A stretch of 53,367 bases of DNA from Modicisalibacter luteus DSM 23508 (GCF_000378505.1 NZ_KB900008.1:1-53367), one strand, 5' to 3'. Counted from the first letter of the stretch, positions 25,502 to 33,311 are shown. Numbers and translations: made by a program. The notes: generated by a model from the sequence alone, not told the origin.

Positions 25502-25774
25502 TCACTCTTCCCCGCTGACATCATGGGCCAGAATCTCGACAATGCTAGCCCGATCGACGTTGAACCGCCGACGCTGCTGTTCGTATGCGGCCAGCAAATC
25601 CAGCAAGCCGACATTACTATTGTTGCTCAGACTCGGAGCCGGCAACGGCTTCACCAGGTGCGGCGGCACCGTGCACAGCTGCAGCACTGGCGTCGGCTTC
25701 GTCACTGAGTTGGCGCACCCAACCAGTAACGCCATCAGGAAGAGGCTGATCAGCCCAATCACGCGTCTCCGCAT
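25502..25774 (-). CDS. Rz1-like outer-membrane spanin lipoprotein
   Basis: The start chosen is Met at 25774, giving a lipoprotein signal: 'MRRRVIGLISLFLMALLVGC' with the lipobox LVGC. The mature part is Pro-rich ('KPTPVLQLCTVPPHLVKPLP'), as in Rz1. About 58% of the gene lies inside the Rz frame in another register, the classic embedded Rz/Rz1 layout. The product should bridge Rz across the periplasm and fuse the inner and outer membranes at lysis. It is longer than lambda Rz1, with an extra helical tail ending in acidic residues. Confidence 0.85.
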   Translation of the reverse strand: MRRRVIGLISLFLMALLVGCANSVTKPTPVLQLCTVPPHLVKPLPAPSLSNNSNVGLLDLLAAYEQQRRRFNVDRASIVEILAHDVSGEE

Positions 25775-26048
25775 CGTTACGCTCCAGGGTGTCGAGTAAC
25801 TGGCGCTTGTCCGCCATGCTTTGTGCGATCGCTTCCAAGCGAACATCGCGGCGGCTCAACGCTTGGCTGATTGCCTCGGTCTGCGCTTTCTGCCAGGCCA
25901 GCGCGTCCTGAGTCACCGCTGCAGCCTCTAGGGCCTGGTCCCGCTCAAGAATCAGCGCTTCGGCTCGGAGATCAGCCAGTCGCCAGGTCAAACCAGCGAA
26001 AACGACCGCTATGATCGTCACGAGCCACGGCGCCAGGCGTATCAGCAT
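25617..26048 (-). CDS. Rz-like inner-membrane spanin
   Basis: A 143-residue protein with one N-terminal membrane anchor ('LAPWLVTIIAVVFAGLTW') followed by a long periplasmic coiled coil rich in Ala, Glu, Gln and Arg (about 25-105). It overlaps the endolysin end by 77 bases and contains the start of Rz1. This is the i-spanin layout of lambdoid phages. Confidence 0.88.
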   Translation of the reverse strand: MLIRLAPWLVTIIAVVFAGLTWRLADLRAEALILERDQALEAAAVTQDALAWQKAQTEAISQALSRRDVRLEAIAQSMADKRQLLDTLERNDAETRDWADQPLPDGVTGWVRQLSDEADASAAAVHGAAAPGEAVAGSESEQQ

Positions 26049-26517
26049 TGCGCACCCCCTTCAGGCACAGTTCCCGCTCGGCGGCCCGGCGTCTCACCAG
26101 GCCACGTAAACGCTCGCCACTGGCATACACCCAGCGAGGCAGCTCGTTGCAGGCCCCCTCGATGTCGCCAGCGTTGACCTTTCGAAGCAGAGTCGAGTTC
26201 TTCAGCGCACCGGCACCGACGTTGAACACGAACGACACCAGCGCGGCCCGCGTCTCGACAGCGATCGGTACGGTTACCTGCTCATCTACCGCCTCAAGGG
26301 CCGCGCCAAGGTCGGAACGCAACAACGCCGCGCATTCCTGGGGTGACTTCACTTGGCCAGACTGAGCGGTTGCCGTGTGCCCGGTACAGACCGTCCAGAT
26401 GCCGACCGCGTCGCGGTAGCTCTGCAGCTCGGTTCCTTCGAAGTTGCTCACTACGATCGAAGCGAGAGCCAGTACTCCGCCGCCGGCCGCGGCAGCCAAT
26501 CGTTTATTCAGGCGCAT
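25972..26517 (-). CDS. SAR-type endolysin, GH24 lysozyme
   Basis: The start chosen is Met at 26517 (181 residues), since the longer frame adds a Cys-rich leader that overlaps the holin. Residues 1-26 ('MRLNKRLAAAAGGGVLALAS') form a weakly hydrophobic Ala/Gly helix typical of signal-arrest-release endolysins. The catalytic triad is seen in 'FEGTELQSYRDAVGIWTVCT': the Glu of FEG, the Asp of YRD and the Thr of WT. It cleaves the MurNAc-GlcNAc bond of peptidoglycan once released from the membrane. It overlaps the holin by 14 bases. Confidence 0.93.
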   Translation of the reverse strand: MRLNKRLAAAAGGGVLALASIVVSNFEGTELQSYRDAVGIWTVCTGHTATAQSGQVKSPQECAALLRSDLGAALEAVDEQVTVPIAVETRAALVSFVFNVGAGALKNSTLLRKVNAGDIEGACNELPRWVYASGERLRGLVRRRAAERELCLKGVRNADTPGAVARDDHSGRFRWFDLATG

Positions 26518-26791
26518 CTTTATCACCCTGGCGCCGCCGCTGGTCGAAGTGGCGCCAAACGTCGAAAGACAGCCGCAGGAACACAGCGGCCAAGCCACCA
26601 ACGCTTACCAGGTCAGCCATCAGCACCTGGACCCCACCGAACGTCACTAACGGCACATTGAGGAGAGATACCAGCCCGCTGGGCTCGGGAGTAATAGCGA
26701 AGCTGGCTGTCTGCGCTTTCGCTGCGAGACTTGTGGCGGACACGCCAGAACCGCCGCCATAGGCGATCAATCGGCCGGTATCGAGTTTCAT
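26504..26791 (-). CDS. Putative holin or pinholin
   Basis: A 95-residue protein directly upstream of and overlapping the endolysin. It has a Ser/Ala-rich first half and a hydrophobic span near 38-73 ('LVSLLNVPLVTFGGVQVLMA', 'LVSVGGLAAVFLRLSF'), then a charged C-terminus ('RRRQGDKDAPE'), as in small holins. With a SAR endolysin, a pinholin that only depolarises the membrane would suffice. Assigned by position and topology. Confidence 0.7.
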   Translation of the reverse strand: MKLDTGRLIAYGGGSGVSATSLAAKAQTASFAITPEPSGLVSLLNVPLVTFGGVQVLMADLVSVGGLAAVFLRLSFDVWRHFDQRRRQGDKDAPE

Positions 26792-26923
26792 AGACAGTCC
26801 TGAACTTCTGGCACGGTTACGCCTCGCGGCGGTGCGCGATGAAACGACAATGGGGAAAAGGAAAGGATGGCGTCCAGCCGGGTGAAAGGGAGCGCTGAGG
26901 TCGCAACCGGGGACATAACAGAA

Positions 26924-26956
26924 GCGCCTCGGCTACCGGGTAGGTAGCCGAGGCGC
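26924..26956. terminator. Strong 14-bp hairpin upstream of the lysis genes
   Basis: GCGCCTCGGCTACC (26924-26937) pairs perfectly with GGTAGCCGAGGCGC (26943-26956) across a 5-base loop. It lies in the 310-base gap between the retropepsin gene and the holin. Neither side has a full T-run. By position it resembles the tR' terminator ahead of lambda S, where late antitermination acts; it could also end the retropepsin transcript. Confidence 0.5.
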
Positions 26957-27102
26957 AAAAATGACAAGCTTAGCTGAAAGGTATCACCAACCGGTCGGAA
27001 TTACAACATATAGTACCAGCACCGAACGCAAGGCACCTTATACTGTACCCCAGCAAGAATTTCTCGAATCAACCTCAAGGCCAAGGTTAAGCGAGACATA
27101 GA

Positions 27103-27672
27103 CTAGTCACCTATATCTTCGTCATATTCCTTGTCGATGTGTTTCTGTACAGGAGAGTCTTCATTGCAGCCTGGATCACGAGTAAACGTCTTAGTGACGT
27201 CGACAGGCCCCAGACTCTGGATCGTACGGCGGCCTAACAGCACTGGGTAAATCATGTCATCACGATCCTCCAGACTGAACTGCTCCTCGTATATCTCTTC
27301 ACCTATGCAAATATTCATGAGTACGACGGCGCGTTCTTCCTTGCCACCTGCGCCGCGTACAGTTAGATCGCGGAATAAGGGTTTTTCAAAGCGTCGCTCT
27401 ACCACTTCGTTGCTGGCTTCATCTTCGACCTCTACTGTGAACCGAACCCACTCCTCGTGATTTTTCTCAAAAGCATCAATATTTTCAGCTTGCAGAGACG
27501 AGGTCAGTGCACCAGTATCCAGCTTGGCTTTTACTACAGCCCCCCATGGTACGATGCTTGCCTTCTCAACCCACCCTAAAGATTGAGCATTCTCATCTGC
27601 CTGGGCAATAGGACTAACTAGCAATACGCTAACGATGGAAAAAACCAGAGCTTTTTGCATTTCCTTATACAT
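27103..27672 (-). CDS. Secreted retropepsin-like aspartic protease (PF05618 type)
   Basis: The start chosen is Met at 27672 (AAGGA four bases upstream). Residues about 5-25 form a signal peptide ending 'VSPIAQADE'. The active-site motif 'AKLDTGALTSS' has Asp52, and the family's 'YPVLLGRRTIQSLG' appears near residue 150. The family (once called ATP-dependent zinc protease, related to RimB) folds as a single-domain retroviral-type protease active as a dimer. It lies between the Q-position gene and the lysis genes, a usual slot for lysogenic-conversion cargo. The AT-richer start region and export signal suggest a role in the host envelope rather than phage growth. Confidence 0.85.
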   Translation of the reverse strand: MYKEMQKALVFSIVSVLLVSPIAQADENAQSLGWVEKASIVPWGAVVKAKLDTGALTSSLQAENIDAFEKNHEEWVRFTVEVEDEASNEVVERRFEKPLFRDLTVRGAGGKEERAVVLMNICIGEEIYEEQFSLEDRDDMIYPVLLGRRTIQSLGPVDVTKTFTRDPGCNEDSPVQKHIDKEYDEDIGD

Positions 27673-27804
27673 AACGTCCTTATCGCAAATGGCCACAGCC
27701 ACCTAGTAGGCTATCTCAGCGTTCCGTGTCTCAAGATTGGCTAGTAAAAAAGCGAGCCAAACCACAGTATGCAATAACTCTCATATTGCTCTACCTTATT
27801 ATAG

Positions 27805-27878
27805 AGGCGAGGCGGTTCCCTTGCTCGGCTGTGTGTTCCTTCCTCGTTCTGGCACTTCCGCCTCGCCTCTCTCGATAG
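27805..27878. repeat. Long inverted repeat in intergenic DNA
   Basis: AGAGGCGAGGCGG (27805-27817) and CCGCCTCGCCTCT (27866-27878) are perfect 13-bp complements separated by 48 bases of T/C-rich sequence. No frame crosses it convincingly. It could be an RNA stem or a binding site; it lies between the retropepsin gene and the divergent small membrane gene. Confidence 0.5.
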
Positions 27879-27985
27879 GCATAGCTGCATGAAACGAGTG
27901 GTTAACAGAAAGGCCAGTTTAAGGCTTCATCCTCTCCAGCCTCTCGTGTAGCCTACCTTTTCTATCGCTATCAACAGGGGGAGAA

Positions 27986-28228
27986 ATGGATAGGCTCCTT
28001 TTATCCGCACTGACTCTGGGCTGCCTCTCCTTGGCACTCGCTTATCTATCCACGCAGGAGCTGGGCGAACCAGAAGTGATTGCAATCCAAGCAGTAGAGA
28101 GAATGCAGAAGCCAGGCACATCGGACATTAGGCGAACCTCCAATGACAAGCCTGACTCACTATTCTCGTCGCCAAGGGAGCGTGCCCCTTCGTACGTCTT
28201 ACCGAACACCAAAGTATTTGAAATCTGA
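27986..28228 (+). CDS. Small single-pass membrane protein
   Basis: An 80-residue protein with a very strong ribosome site (AGGGGGAGAA) and an N-terminal hydrophobic helix ('LLLSALTLGCLSLALAYLS'), then a polar tail. It is transcribed against the late operon and has its own terminator, so it behaves like a lysogen-expressed accessory gene. A superinfection-exclusion or signalling role is possible, but no family is recognised. Confidence 0.65.
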   Translation: MDRLLLSALTLGCLSLALAYLSTQELGEPEVIAIQAVERMQKPGTSDIRRTSNDKPDSLFSSPRERAPSYVLPNTKVFEI

Positions 28229-28236
28229 GTCTGTTC

Positions 28237-28265
28237 GGATAACCACTCTCGTGGTTATCCGTTTT
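28237..28265 (+). terminator. Rho-independent terminator
   Basis: GGATAACCAC-TCTC-GTGGTTATCC is a perfect 10-bp stem with a 4-base loop, followed by GTTTT. It lies 9 bases after the stop of the small membrane protein and 5 bases before the convergent stop at 28270. Confidence 0.85.
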
Positions 28266-28269
28266 ACCT

Positions 28270-28983
28270 TCATGCGAGCGCGCACTCGGCTTGTTGCAGC
28301 ACAAGCCCTTGCAAACGAGCCCTACCTCTTTTTCCTGTGTTTCTCAACGACTCCACCGTTTTGAACGGAGCCTGCTTGCCCGACTGCCTCAAGTCGCGCA
28401 TCAGTTCACGCTGAGCCCGGGCATCGAAGCGCCCAGGCGCCAGGCCCCAGCTCTGCAGATTGACCGCCGGCCACTCGCCTACACCGTAGCCGGCCATGGC
28501 CGACCAGCCTAGCCGCTTCAAGATCACCAGCTGAGAATCGCATACCTCCGTCAGGGTCAGCCCCCGATCACCTGCCAGCACCGCCTTGTGACGCTCGATT
28601 CCACTAATGGCCTGGCTGGCATTGCGCTGCTCAGGTATGGCGTACCCAGTCAACAATAGCGCCATCCGCTGCCGTTCGTTCACGTGCCTCAGCAAGGCCT
28701 TGGCCATGGAGCGCCAGCGGCACTCGTACCGGTACCGCTCGGCAGCCTCTCCGACATGATCCACGGCACCGGTCATCTCGCCGCGGCCCTCACCCATGTT
28801 TCCGATCGTGCTTACGTTGTGGAAGCCCACGTTCTGGTGACGTAGATCCAAGCGCCACTCAATCTCAATCTCAACCAATAAGGACAACGCGGCAGCCAGC
28901 GCACGCTCCCGGCGCTCCCCTTCCGGCAACCTGCGAATAATACCCAGCAGCTCACCGATCCCCATGTCCTCAATGTGTCGCAT
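28270..28983 (-). CDS. Phage protein in the Q antiterminator position
   Basis: The start chosen is Met at 28983 (GGGGGGAG upstream), 237 residues. Mostly helical with many Arg and Glu residues; it includes 'MALLLTGYAIPEQRNASQAI' and a C-terminal basic patch ('KTVESLRNTGKRGRARLQGL'). The place between replication and lysis genes is that of lambda Q, and the basic helical build fits a late regulator. I see no motif that proves antitermination, so the name is positional. Confidence 0.5.
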   Translation of the reverse strand: MRHIEDMGIGELLGIIRRLPEGERRERALAAALSLLVEIEIEWRLDLRHQNVGFHNVSTIGNMGEGRGEMTGAVDHVGEAAERYRYECRWRSMAKALLRHVNERQRMALLLTGYAIPEQRNASQAISGIERHKAVLAGDRGLTLTEVCDSQLVILKRLGWSAMAGYGVGEWPAVNLQSWGLAPGRFDARAQRELMRDLRQSGKQAPFKTVESLRNTGKRGRARLQGLVLQQAECALA

Positions 28984-29242
28984 CAGCTCCCCCCCATTCC
29001 CCAAGCGTTTCTAACCTGTGTTATGCCGTGTAACTTTTCTAAACATGACTGCGTTTGTGTAGGAAGGCTCAGGCCTCTAGCCTGTTGAGTACGGTAAGCA
29101 GCGGCCAAGGATGGGCTGCCAGTTCAGGAAGAGCGCGGTCAGGATGACCGGATCTTGGGAAGGCAGGCGACCAAAGGCAGGATGCCATTGACGCCAAGGA
29201 TTCCCAGAACGACTTGCCCTTTTTTGCAGCTACACGCTGCAT

Positions 29243-29282
29243 AGCCCGGCCTCCTTTTTCCCCTGGAGGTCGGGCTGTTTTA
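29243..29282 (+). terminator. Rho-independent terminator without an obvious gene
   Basis: AGCCCGGCCTCC pairs with GGAGGTCGGGCT (one G-T pair) around a 10-base loop, followed by GTTTTATTT on the plus strand. No plus-strand gene ends here: the 240 bases upstream hold no convincing frame. It may end a small RNA starting near 29050, antisense to the leftward transcript. Confidence 0.55.
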
Positions 29283-29837
29283 TTTGGCCTTGCGCCACTC
29301 CGTACCGTTCTCCATCGCCTGCCGGTCACCCAATATTTCGGTAGCCGGCCAGCTCATATACTCACGAAGCACCTCCTTGGCTTCTTCCAACCCGCGCGCT
29401 AGCACCGCGCAGTAGCCTTCCTCTTCTGCCAGCGCCAACCACTCGCGCTGAGAGACAGCCGTAGCCGCATGGTGCGGAGGCGTTGCCTTGAACTCCAGAT
29501 ACAGGCCATGCCAGCCACCGCGCGCCACTTTAACGACCAGGTCGGATACGCCCGCCTTTACGCCCTGCTGCTTGAGATCTGCCGCAGTCTTCTTGTTGCG
29601 CTGGCCGCCGTTAGGCACATGGTAGGTATGGGCATAGGCTTGGCCGACTTCGGTACCGCGCTGTTGTTCGGCGAACAACCAACGAATCAGCACCTTTTGT
29701 TCCAAGCCTTCGTGATCGACGCGAGGTTGACGTCGAGAAGTTGCCGATGAGGACGATTGAGGCGAGCCTCGCCCAGGGCCAGCTAGCGGAACCGCAGCCA
29801 ATGACCGCTGCCGCCATGCCTGCCTTGCCTTCGCCAT
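29280..29837 (-). CDS. VRR-NUC domain nuclease
   Basis: A 185-residue protein with GGGGAGG seven bases before the ATG. Residues 1-40 are basic and probably disordered. The VRR-NUC fold covers about 45-165: 'YHVPNGGQRNKK', 'GVSDLVV' with Asp99, and 'GLYLEFK' with Glu115 and Lys117 as the PD-(D/E)XK core. Phage members act as structure-specific nucleases, often on branched DNA, and may replace RusA-type resolvases. It lies in the late-early region where lambda keeps the nin genes. Confidence 0.9.
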   Translation of the reverse strand: MAKARQAWRQRSLAAVPLAGPGRGSPQSSSSATSRRQPRVDHEGLEQKVLIRWLFAEQQRGTEVGQAYAHTYHVPNGGQRNKKTAADLKQQGVKAGVSDLVVKVARGGWHGLYLEFKATPPHHAATAVSQREWLALAEEEGYCAVLARGLEEAKEVLREYMSWPATEILGDRQAMENGTEWRKAK

Positions 29838-30007
29838 CAGACAGCCTCCCCTTCAAGCGAGCCCTTCCGAGCAGCAAGGGTGCAGAACCACGCTTTGATG
29901 CTTTTTACGTGACATTTATCAAGTTCTGAGAGCCCAGACTTTGCAGGCCAATGCATCCCTCTGTAGCGTGTTGCTTCCCTATCCTCGCTGCAGGATTGAG
30001 CCTCCCT

Positions 30008-30277
30008 ATGAATATCTATACAGTTTCTTATGAGCTGAACCATCCCCAGGGATACAAAGACTTTTTTGAACGCCTCGAGTCGCATCCACACTGCCGGGTA
30101 ATGGACTCCTTTTGGCTGATTCAGTCTGAGGCCAAGGCCAGTGAGATCAGCAATGAACTTATGCGCCTGCTGAAACCAACTGACTCCGTCTTTGTAGCAA
30201 TGCTGACTCATGAGTGGGCCAGTGGTGGCGCTCACTGCGACAATTGGCTCAACGCTACCGAACAGGGCTTGGACTAA
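30008..30277 (+). CDS. SinR-family / Cas2-fold-like small protein
   Basis: The start chosen is Met at 30008, giving 89 residues. The opening 'MNIYTVSYELNHPQGYKDFF' and the segments 'DSFWLIQSEAKASEISNELM' and 'TDSVFVAMLTHEWASGGAHC' match a family annotated as SinR-like, whose members share the ferredoxin-like fold of Cas2 and VapD. No cas genes or repeats are nearby. It stands alone on the plus strand inside the leftward operon, so it has its own promoter and is probably lysogen-expressed. A nucleic-acid or nucleotide role is a fair guess only. The ribosome site is weak. Confidence 0.65.
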   Translation: MNIYTVSYELNHPQGYKDFFERLESHPHCRVMDSFWLIQSEAKASEISNELMRLLKPTDSVFVAMLTHEWASGGAHCDNWLNATEQGLD

Positions 30278-30324
30278 GCAGACCAGAAGACCGGACAGCT
30301 GAAGGGGTGCTTTGCCATAACATC

Positions 30325-30615
30325 TCATCCCGCTCTCCTCTGCGCACGCTCCCAGCGCTGATAGTCGGCCACGATCCGGTCAAGCATTGCCCGGGCCCGG
30401 TCGTTGTAGTCGATCTCGGCGCGGCTCTTAACACCACACGCCTTCCTCAGGAAATCCGCCACGTCCTGCTCGGTGTGGGTACCATCGGGCAATTGGGTTT
30501 CAGACAGGCCATGCCCGTGCCGGCAGCGATGGTCCAGGTAGAGACGGAAGCGTTCATTGGTACCGAGAAGTGCGGCCCGGCGGGATTGTGCTCCACCTTT
30601 ACCTGCTTCAGACAT
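30325..30615 (-). CDS. Hypothetical phage protein
   Basis: A 96-residue, highly charged helical protein ('GTNERFRLYLDHRCRHGHGL', 'RARAMLDRIVADYQRWERAQ'). It overlaps the upstream gene by 8 bases and is the last of the replication-side operon before the plus-strand SinR-like gene. No family recognised. Confidence 0.65.
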   Translation of the reverse strand: MSEAGKGGAQSRRAALLGTNERFRLYLDHRCRHGHGLSETQLPDGTHTEQDVADFLRKACGVKSRAEIDYNDRARAMLDRIVADYQRWERAQRRAG

Positions 30616-31210
30616 GGACGCCTCCCGCCTGCTCGATCATGCGTCCGGTGTCTTGCAGCCAGGCCAGCTCCTCGAGGCGCTCAGGTGACGGCGACTTTCC
30701 CTTGGTCTGCGCCAGCAGCTGAAGAACCATGACAGCTGCACGTTTGAGCAGCTCGTCTCGAAAATCGGGGGCGACACGCTCGAACCTCCCTAAGTTCTCG
30801 ACCGGCGGCAGCACTTCCTGTTTCGCGACATCGGCTGAGGCCAATACGTCATCGGGACATGTCACTGGACGAGGCGCACCATCCTTCACCGGGAGTAGCG
30901 TGCCATGTTTCTTCTTGGGCTCAGCGGCTTTCGCGGGCCACCATTTGATCGAACCTGACTGAATCCTCTGGGCAGCCTGGGTACCGTCGACAGTAGTAGT
31001 CCATGCCCAGCCACCATCAGATGACACCACCAGTCCTAGCTCGCGAAGCTCACCTAGTGTCGCAATCACCTTACGCTGATTTGATTCGGTACCGGCATTG
31101 GCTGCGATGCAAACCATCACTGTCGTCACGTCCCGGCGCGTCTCCACGCTTTCGGCATATAGGGCAGACAACACCTTGCCCTGGAAGGCGGTAATAGTTG
31201 GTTTTTTCAT
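30608..31210 (-). CDS. Phage protein with winged-helix-like N-terminus
   Basis: A 200-residue protein. Residues 1-70 read like a winged helix for DNA binding ('AFQGKVLSALYAESVETRRD', 'SNQRKVIATLGELRELGLVV'). The rest is linker plus a helical C-terminus. It overlaps both neighbours by 4-8 bases, so it is translated as part of the replication-side operon. It may regulate or assist replication; no specific family recognised. Confidence 0.6.
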   Translation of the reverse strand: MKKPTITAFQGKVLSALYAESVETRRDVTTVMVCIAANAGTESNQRKVIATLGELRELGLVVSSDGGWAWTTTVDGTQAAQRIQSGSIKWWPAKAAEPKKKHGTLLPVKDGAPRPVTCPDDVLASADVAKQEVLPPVENLGRFERVAPDFRDELLKRAAVMVLQLLAQTKGKSPSPERLEELAWLQDTGRMIEQAGGVHV

Positions 31211-31470
31211 TCCCCCTCCGGTAACTGTTCAGCTTCGGATCGGCCTGCGGCGGTTAATACATGAATCGGGCTCGCCACCTTGCCCATCACTTGCGAATCT
31301 CCCGCCACTTTCACCAGCCCGTCAGCCTTGAGACGGGCCAGCGTTTGGCGCACCTGGTGCAGTGTCATCGCCACCCCGCCAGCACGGAGTTCGGCGGTGA
31401 TAGTCTCTGGCGTACCTCCGGCGCGACGAAGCATAAGCAGCACGGCGTTTTGTTCATCGATCGGTTTCAC
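31207..31470 (-). CDS. Small winged-helix protein
   Basis: The start chosen is GTG 31470 because it overlaps the preceding stop (GTGA). It gives 87 residues. 'NAVLLMLRRAGGTPETITAE' and 'QVRQTLARLKADGLVKVAGD' form a helix-turn-helix with a short wing. A longer upstream frame would run into the previous gene and is not needed. Probably a DNA-binding accessory protein of the replication operon. Confidence 0.6.
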   Translation of the reverse strand: MKPIDEQNAVLLMLRRAGGTPETITAELRAGGVAMTLHQVRQTLARLKADGLVKVAGDSQVMGKVASPIHVLTAAGRSEAEQLPEGE

Positions 31471-31625
31471 GCACTCACTTCCAGCATGGTGCGCTCGGCC
31501 TCGAGGAGCCCCTTCTCGGTCAGGCATGCTGTCCCTTGCTGACGATCGAGTGCCCCGCTTTGCAGATGATCCATGAAAGCGCCGTGCCTGACCTCGTTAC
31601 CAATGGGTACTGCGATGGTCTGCAT
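31467..31625 (-). CDS. 52-aa small protein between P and the winged-helix gene
   Basis: A 52-residue frame, 'MQTIAVPIGNEVRHGAFMDH' then a helical end. It begins 2 bases after the P stop and ends overlapping the next start by 4 bases, so it fills the operon without gaps. That tight coupling is the main support. Function unknown. Confidence 0.55.
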   Translation of the reverse strand: MQTIAVPIGNEVRHGAFMDHLQSGALDRQQGTACLTEKGLLEAERTMLEVSA

Positions 31626-31627
31626 GG

Positions 31628-32473
31628 TTACACCCTCCCCGCTGCTGCTTTCAGTGCCGCCAGACCCTGGCTGGCATTCATTCGATGAGGCAAACCGGCT
31701 TCGGCCACACGTTGAGCAGCTTGCTCGGCGCTAACACGGGCCGTTAGCTCGGCACGGCTGAGCTGGCTGTCGTGACCGATCGCGGCTTGGGGGCGCATCG
31801 TCTCACCCCGAGCAACACGCTCCACCACGCAGTCGCGATTGCTGCTCGCGTAGTAGTGCTTGAACACCCGACGATGCTCGGCCAGCTGGTTGTAGGTAGC
31901 ACTGCGCATGTTATGCAGATCGACATGCCCGGCAGCTGCGGCGACGCCTTCATGAATGAATAGAGCGCCAGCAAAGGCGTGTTCTTGGACATTGCGCCAT
32001 GCTGCCTCGAGGCTCGGTAGCCCCAAGGGCTCAGGGCGCAGGCGGCACAGCTTGGCGAACAGCATCGCGCTCTCAGGCGGCCAAGCAGTGTCGCCCTTGG
32101 CCACGGCCAGTTCGGCGCGCTCATTGCAGGCGTCCAGGCCACACCGCACATGGGATTCGCTCAGGTGCTGCAGGGCGCCGTGCCATTCACCGGTGGCATC
32201 GAAGCATGCCCACTGCCCGTCGATCTGCTGCCCCCAGCCACTATCCATGCAGCGGCGACGCCAGTGGGTGCCGTACAGCTGGCCCAGCGCCACGAACACC
32301 TGATCAACCGTGCCCTGGGTAACCGGCTTCGCATTCGCCGTCGTAGACATGCCCTGCTGACGTTCCGCCTGGCTGGCCGCTGCCTTGCTGTTGAGCGAGG
32401 CGACGAGCTTCTGTGGGTGACAGGTTGGAGTACCGCTGGCGTTGGCCGGCATTTGAGTGGCGGCTTGCATGGT
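31628..32473 (-). CDS. Replication protein P-like (helicase loader role)
   Basis: The start chosen is ATG 32473 with GGAGG eight bases upstream, giving 281 residues. The conserved part begins 'GTVDQVFVALGQLYGTHWRR' and includes 'GLDACNERAELAVAKGDTAW' with 'PPESAMLFAKLCRL', a pattern shared with lambda P-type proteins, which bring the host DnaB helicase to the origin. The first 170 bases overlap the end of the O-like gene in another frame. The C-terminus is helical and Ala-rich. Confidence 0.75.
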   Translation of the reverse strand, partial: TMQAATQMPANASGTPTCHPQKLVASLNSKAAASQAERQQGMSTTANAKPVTQGTVDQVFVALGQLYGTHWRRRCMDSGWGQQIDGQWACFDATGEWHGALQHLSESHVRCGLDACNERAELAVAKGDTAWPPESAMLFAKLCRLRPEPLGLPSLEAAWRNVQEHAFAGALFIHEGVAAAAGHVDLHNMRSATYNQLAEHRRVFKHYYASSNRDCVVERVARGETMRPQAAIGHDSQLSRAELTARVSAEQAAQRVAEAGLPHRMNASQGLAALKAAAGRV

Positions 32474-33311
32474 TGGCACCTCCGGCGTTAGGGGCAGGCT
32501 TCTGGGCTTCGTGGCGAAGGTCGTTGCGGATCCAGTCCACGAGTTTGGCAGTCCACGCCATGGCGCCGTAGCGTCGGCCCTGGTCGGCATGGTGTGCGGT
32601 GAACTTGGCCAGCTGGTGTGGAGCAAGGACAGTGTCGGCAGGCAGTCCGGCACGCTGGCAGGCAACGGCGAAGTACTCGGGATCTGGTTGCCAGTCCAAG
32701 GTCATCGCGAACTGGTGGGCACCGGCGGCCAATGGTTGGCCGTCGTCGTCCTGCTGAGCTGCCCGGTCGAAGATCGACGCACCCGCGTTGAGAGAGAGAT
32801 TCTCTGTTGTAGTCTCTGTAGAGAAATCGCCGTTTGGGACAATCTGGACACTCCCTTTGGGCGTCTCTTGATTCTCCGCTTGGGCGTTTCTTGTTTCTCC
32901 CTTTGGGCGAGTCTGGTCTAGCTCGGGGCCTGCAGGCTGGGCATCACCATTTTCGGGCGACAGCACAGCGATCAATTGTAGCGCCAGCTCTTCCAGGTTG
33001 ACGCGGTACCACGTCTTGGCTGGCATGCCCCGACGCTGTTCCTCGAGCACGCCCAGACCGACCAGCTGCTTACGAGCGTTGAGCTGTTGCTTGGCGGTCA
33101 TGCCGGTCTCGGCCTGCCAGCTGTCCTCGGGGCCGGTCTGATCCTTGTAGAACCAACCACCACGGCGCTGAGCCGTCGGCGTGTTGGTCAGGAACAGCGC
33201 CTGGCTGAGGAAGATGGCTGCCGTCACGGTTACGCCTGGCAGCCGTGCGAAGACGGGCTGATAGGCTACCGGCCTGCCAAGCAGCGCTGGTAGCATTTGC
33301 GCGGTGATCAC
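32304..33311 (-). CDS. Replication initiator O-like, with DnaT-like C-terminal domain
   Basis: The start chosen is GTG 33311 with GGAGG six bases upstream, 335 residues. Residues about 1-100 form a winged-helix replisome-organiser domain ('TAAIFLSQALFLTNTPTAQR', 'MTAKQQLNARKQLVGLGVLE'). A Pro/Gln/Thr linker follows. Then comes a DnaT-like segment ('HHADQGRRYGAMAWTAKLVD', 'WIRND'). The initiator would bind origin repeats, which in lambda lie inside O itself; I did not find clear iterons here. It overlaps P by 170 bases. Confidence 0.78.
   Translation of the reverse strand: MITAQMLPALLGRPVAYQPVFARLPGVTVTAAIFLSQALFLTNTPTAQRRGGWFYKDQTGPEDSWQAETGMTAKQQLNARKQLVGLGVLEEQRRGMPAKTWYRVNLEELALQLIAVLSPENGDAQPAGPELDQTRPKGETRNAQAENQETPKGSVQIVPNGDFSTETTTENLSLNAGASIFDRAAQQDDDGQPLAAGAHQFAMTLDWQPDPEYFAVACQRAGLPADTVLAPHQLAKFTAHHADQGRRYGAMAWTAKLVDWIRNDLRHEAQKPAPNAGGANHASRHSNAGQRQRYSNLSPTEARRLAQQQGSGQPGGTSAGHVYDGECEAGYPGHG

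Noticed and set aside
29837-30328. 163-aa minus-strand frame opposite the SinR-like gene
   Set aside because: The plus-strand frame has a clear family pattern; this one is Cys-rich without motif. A short real gene at its end (from about 29956) cannot be excluded.
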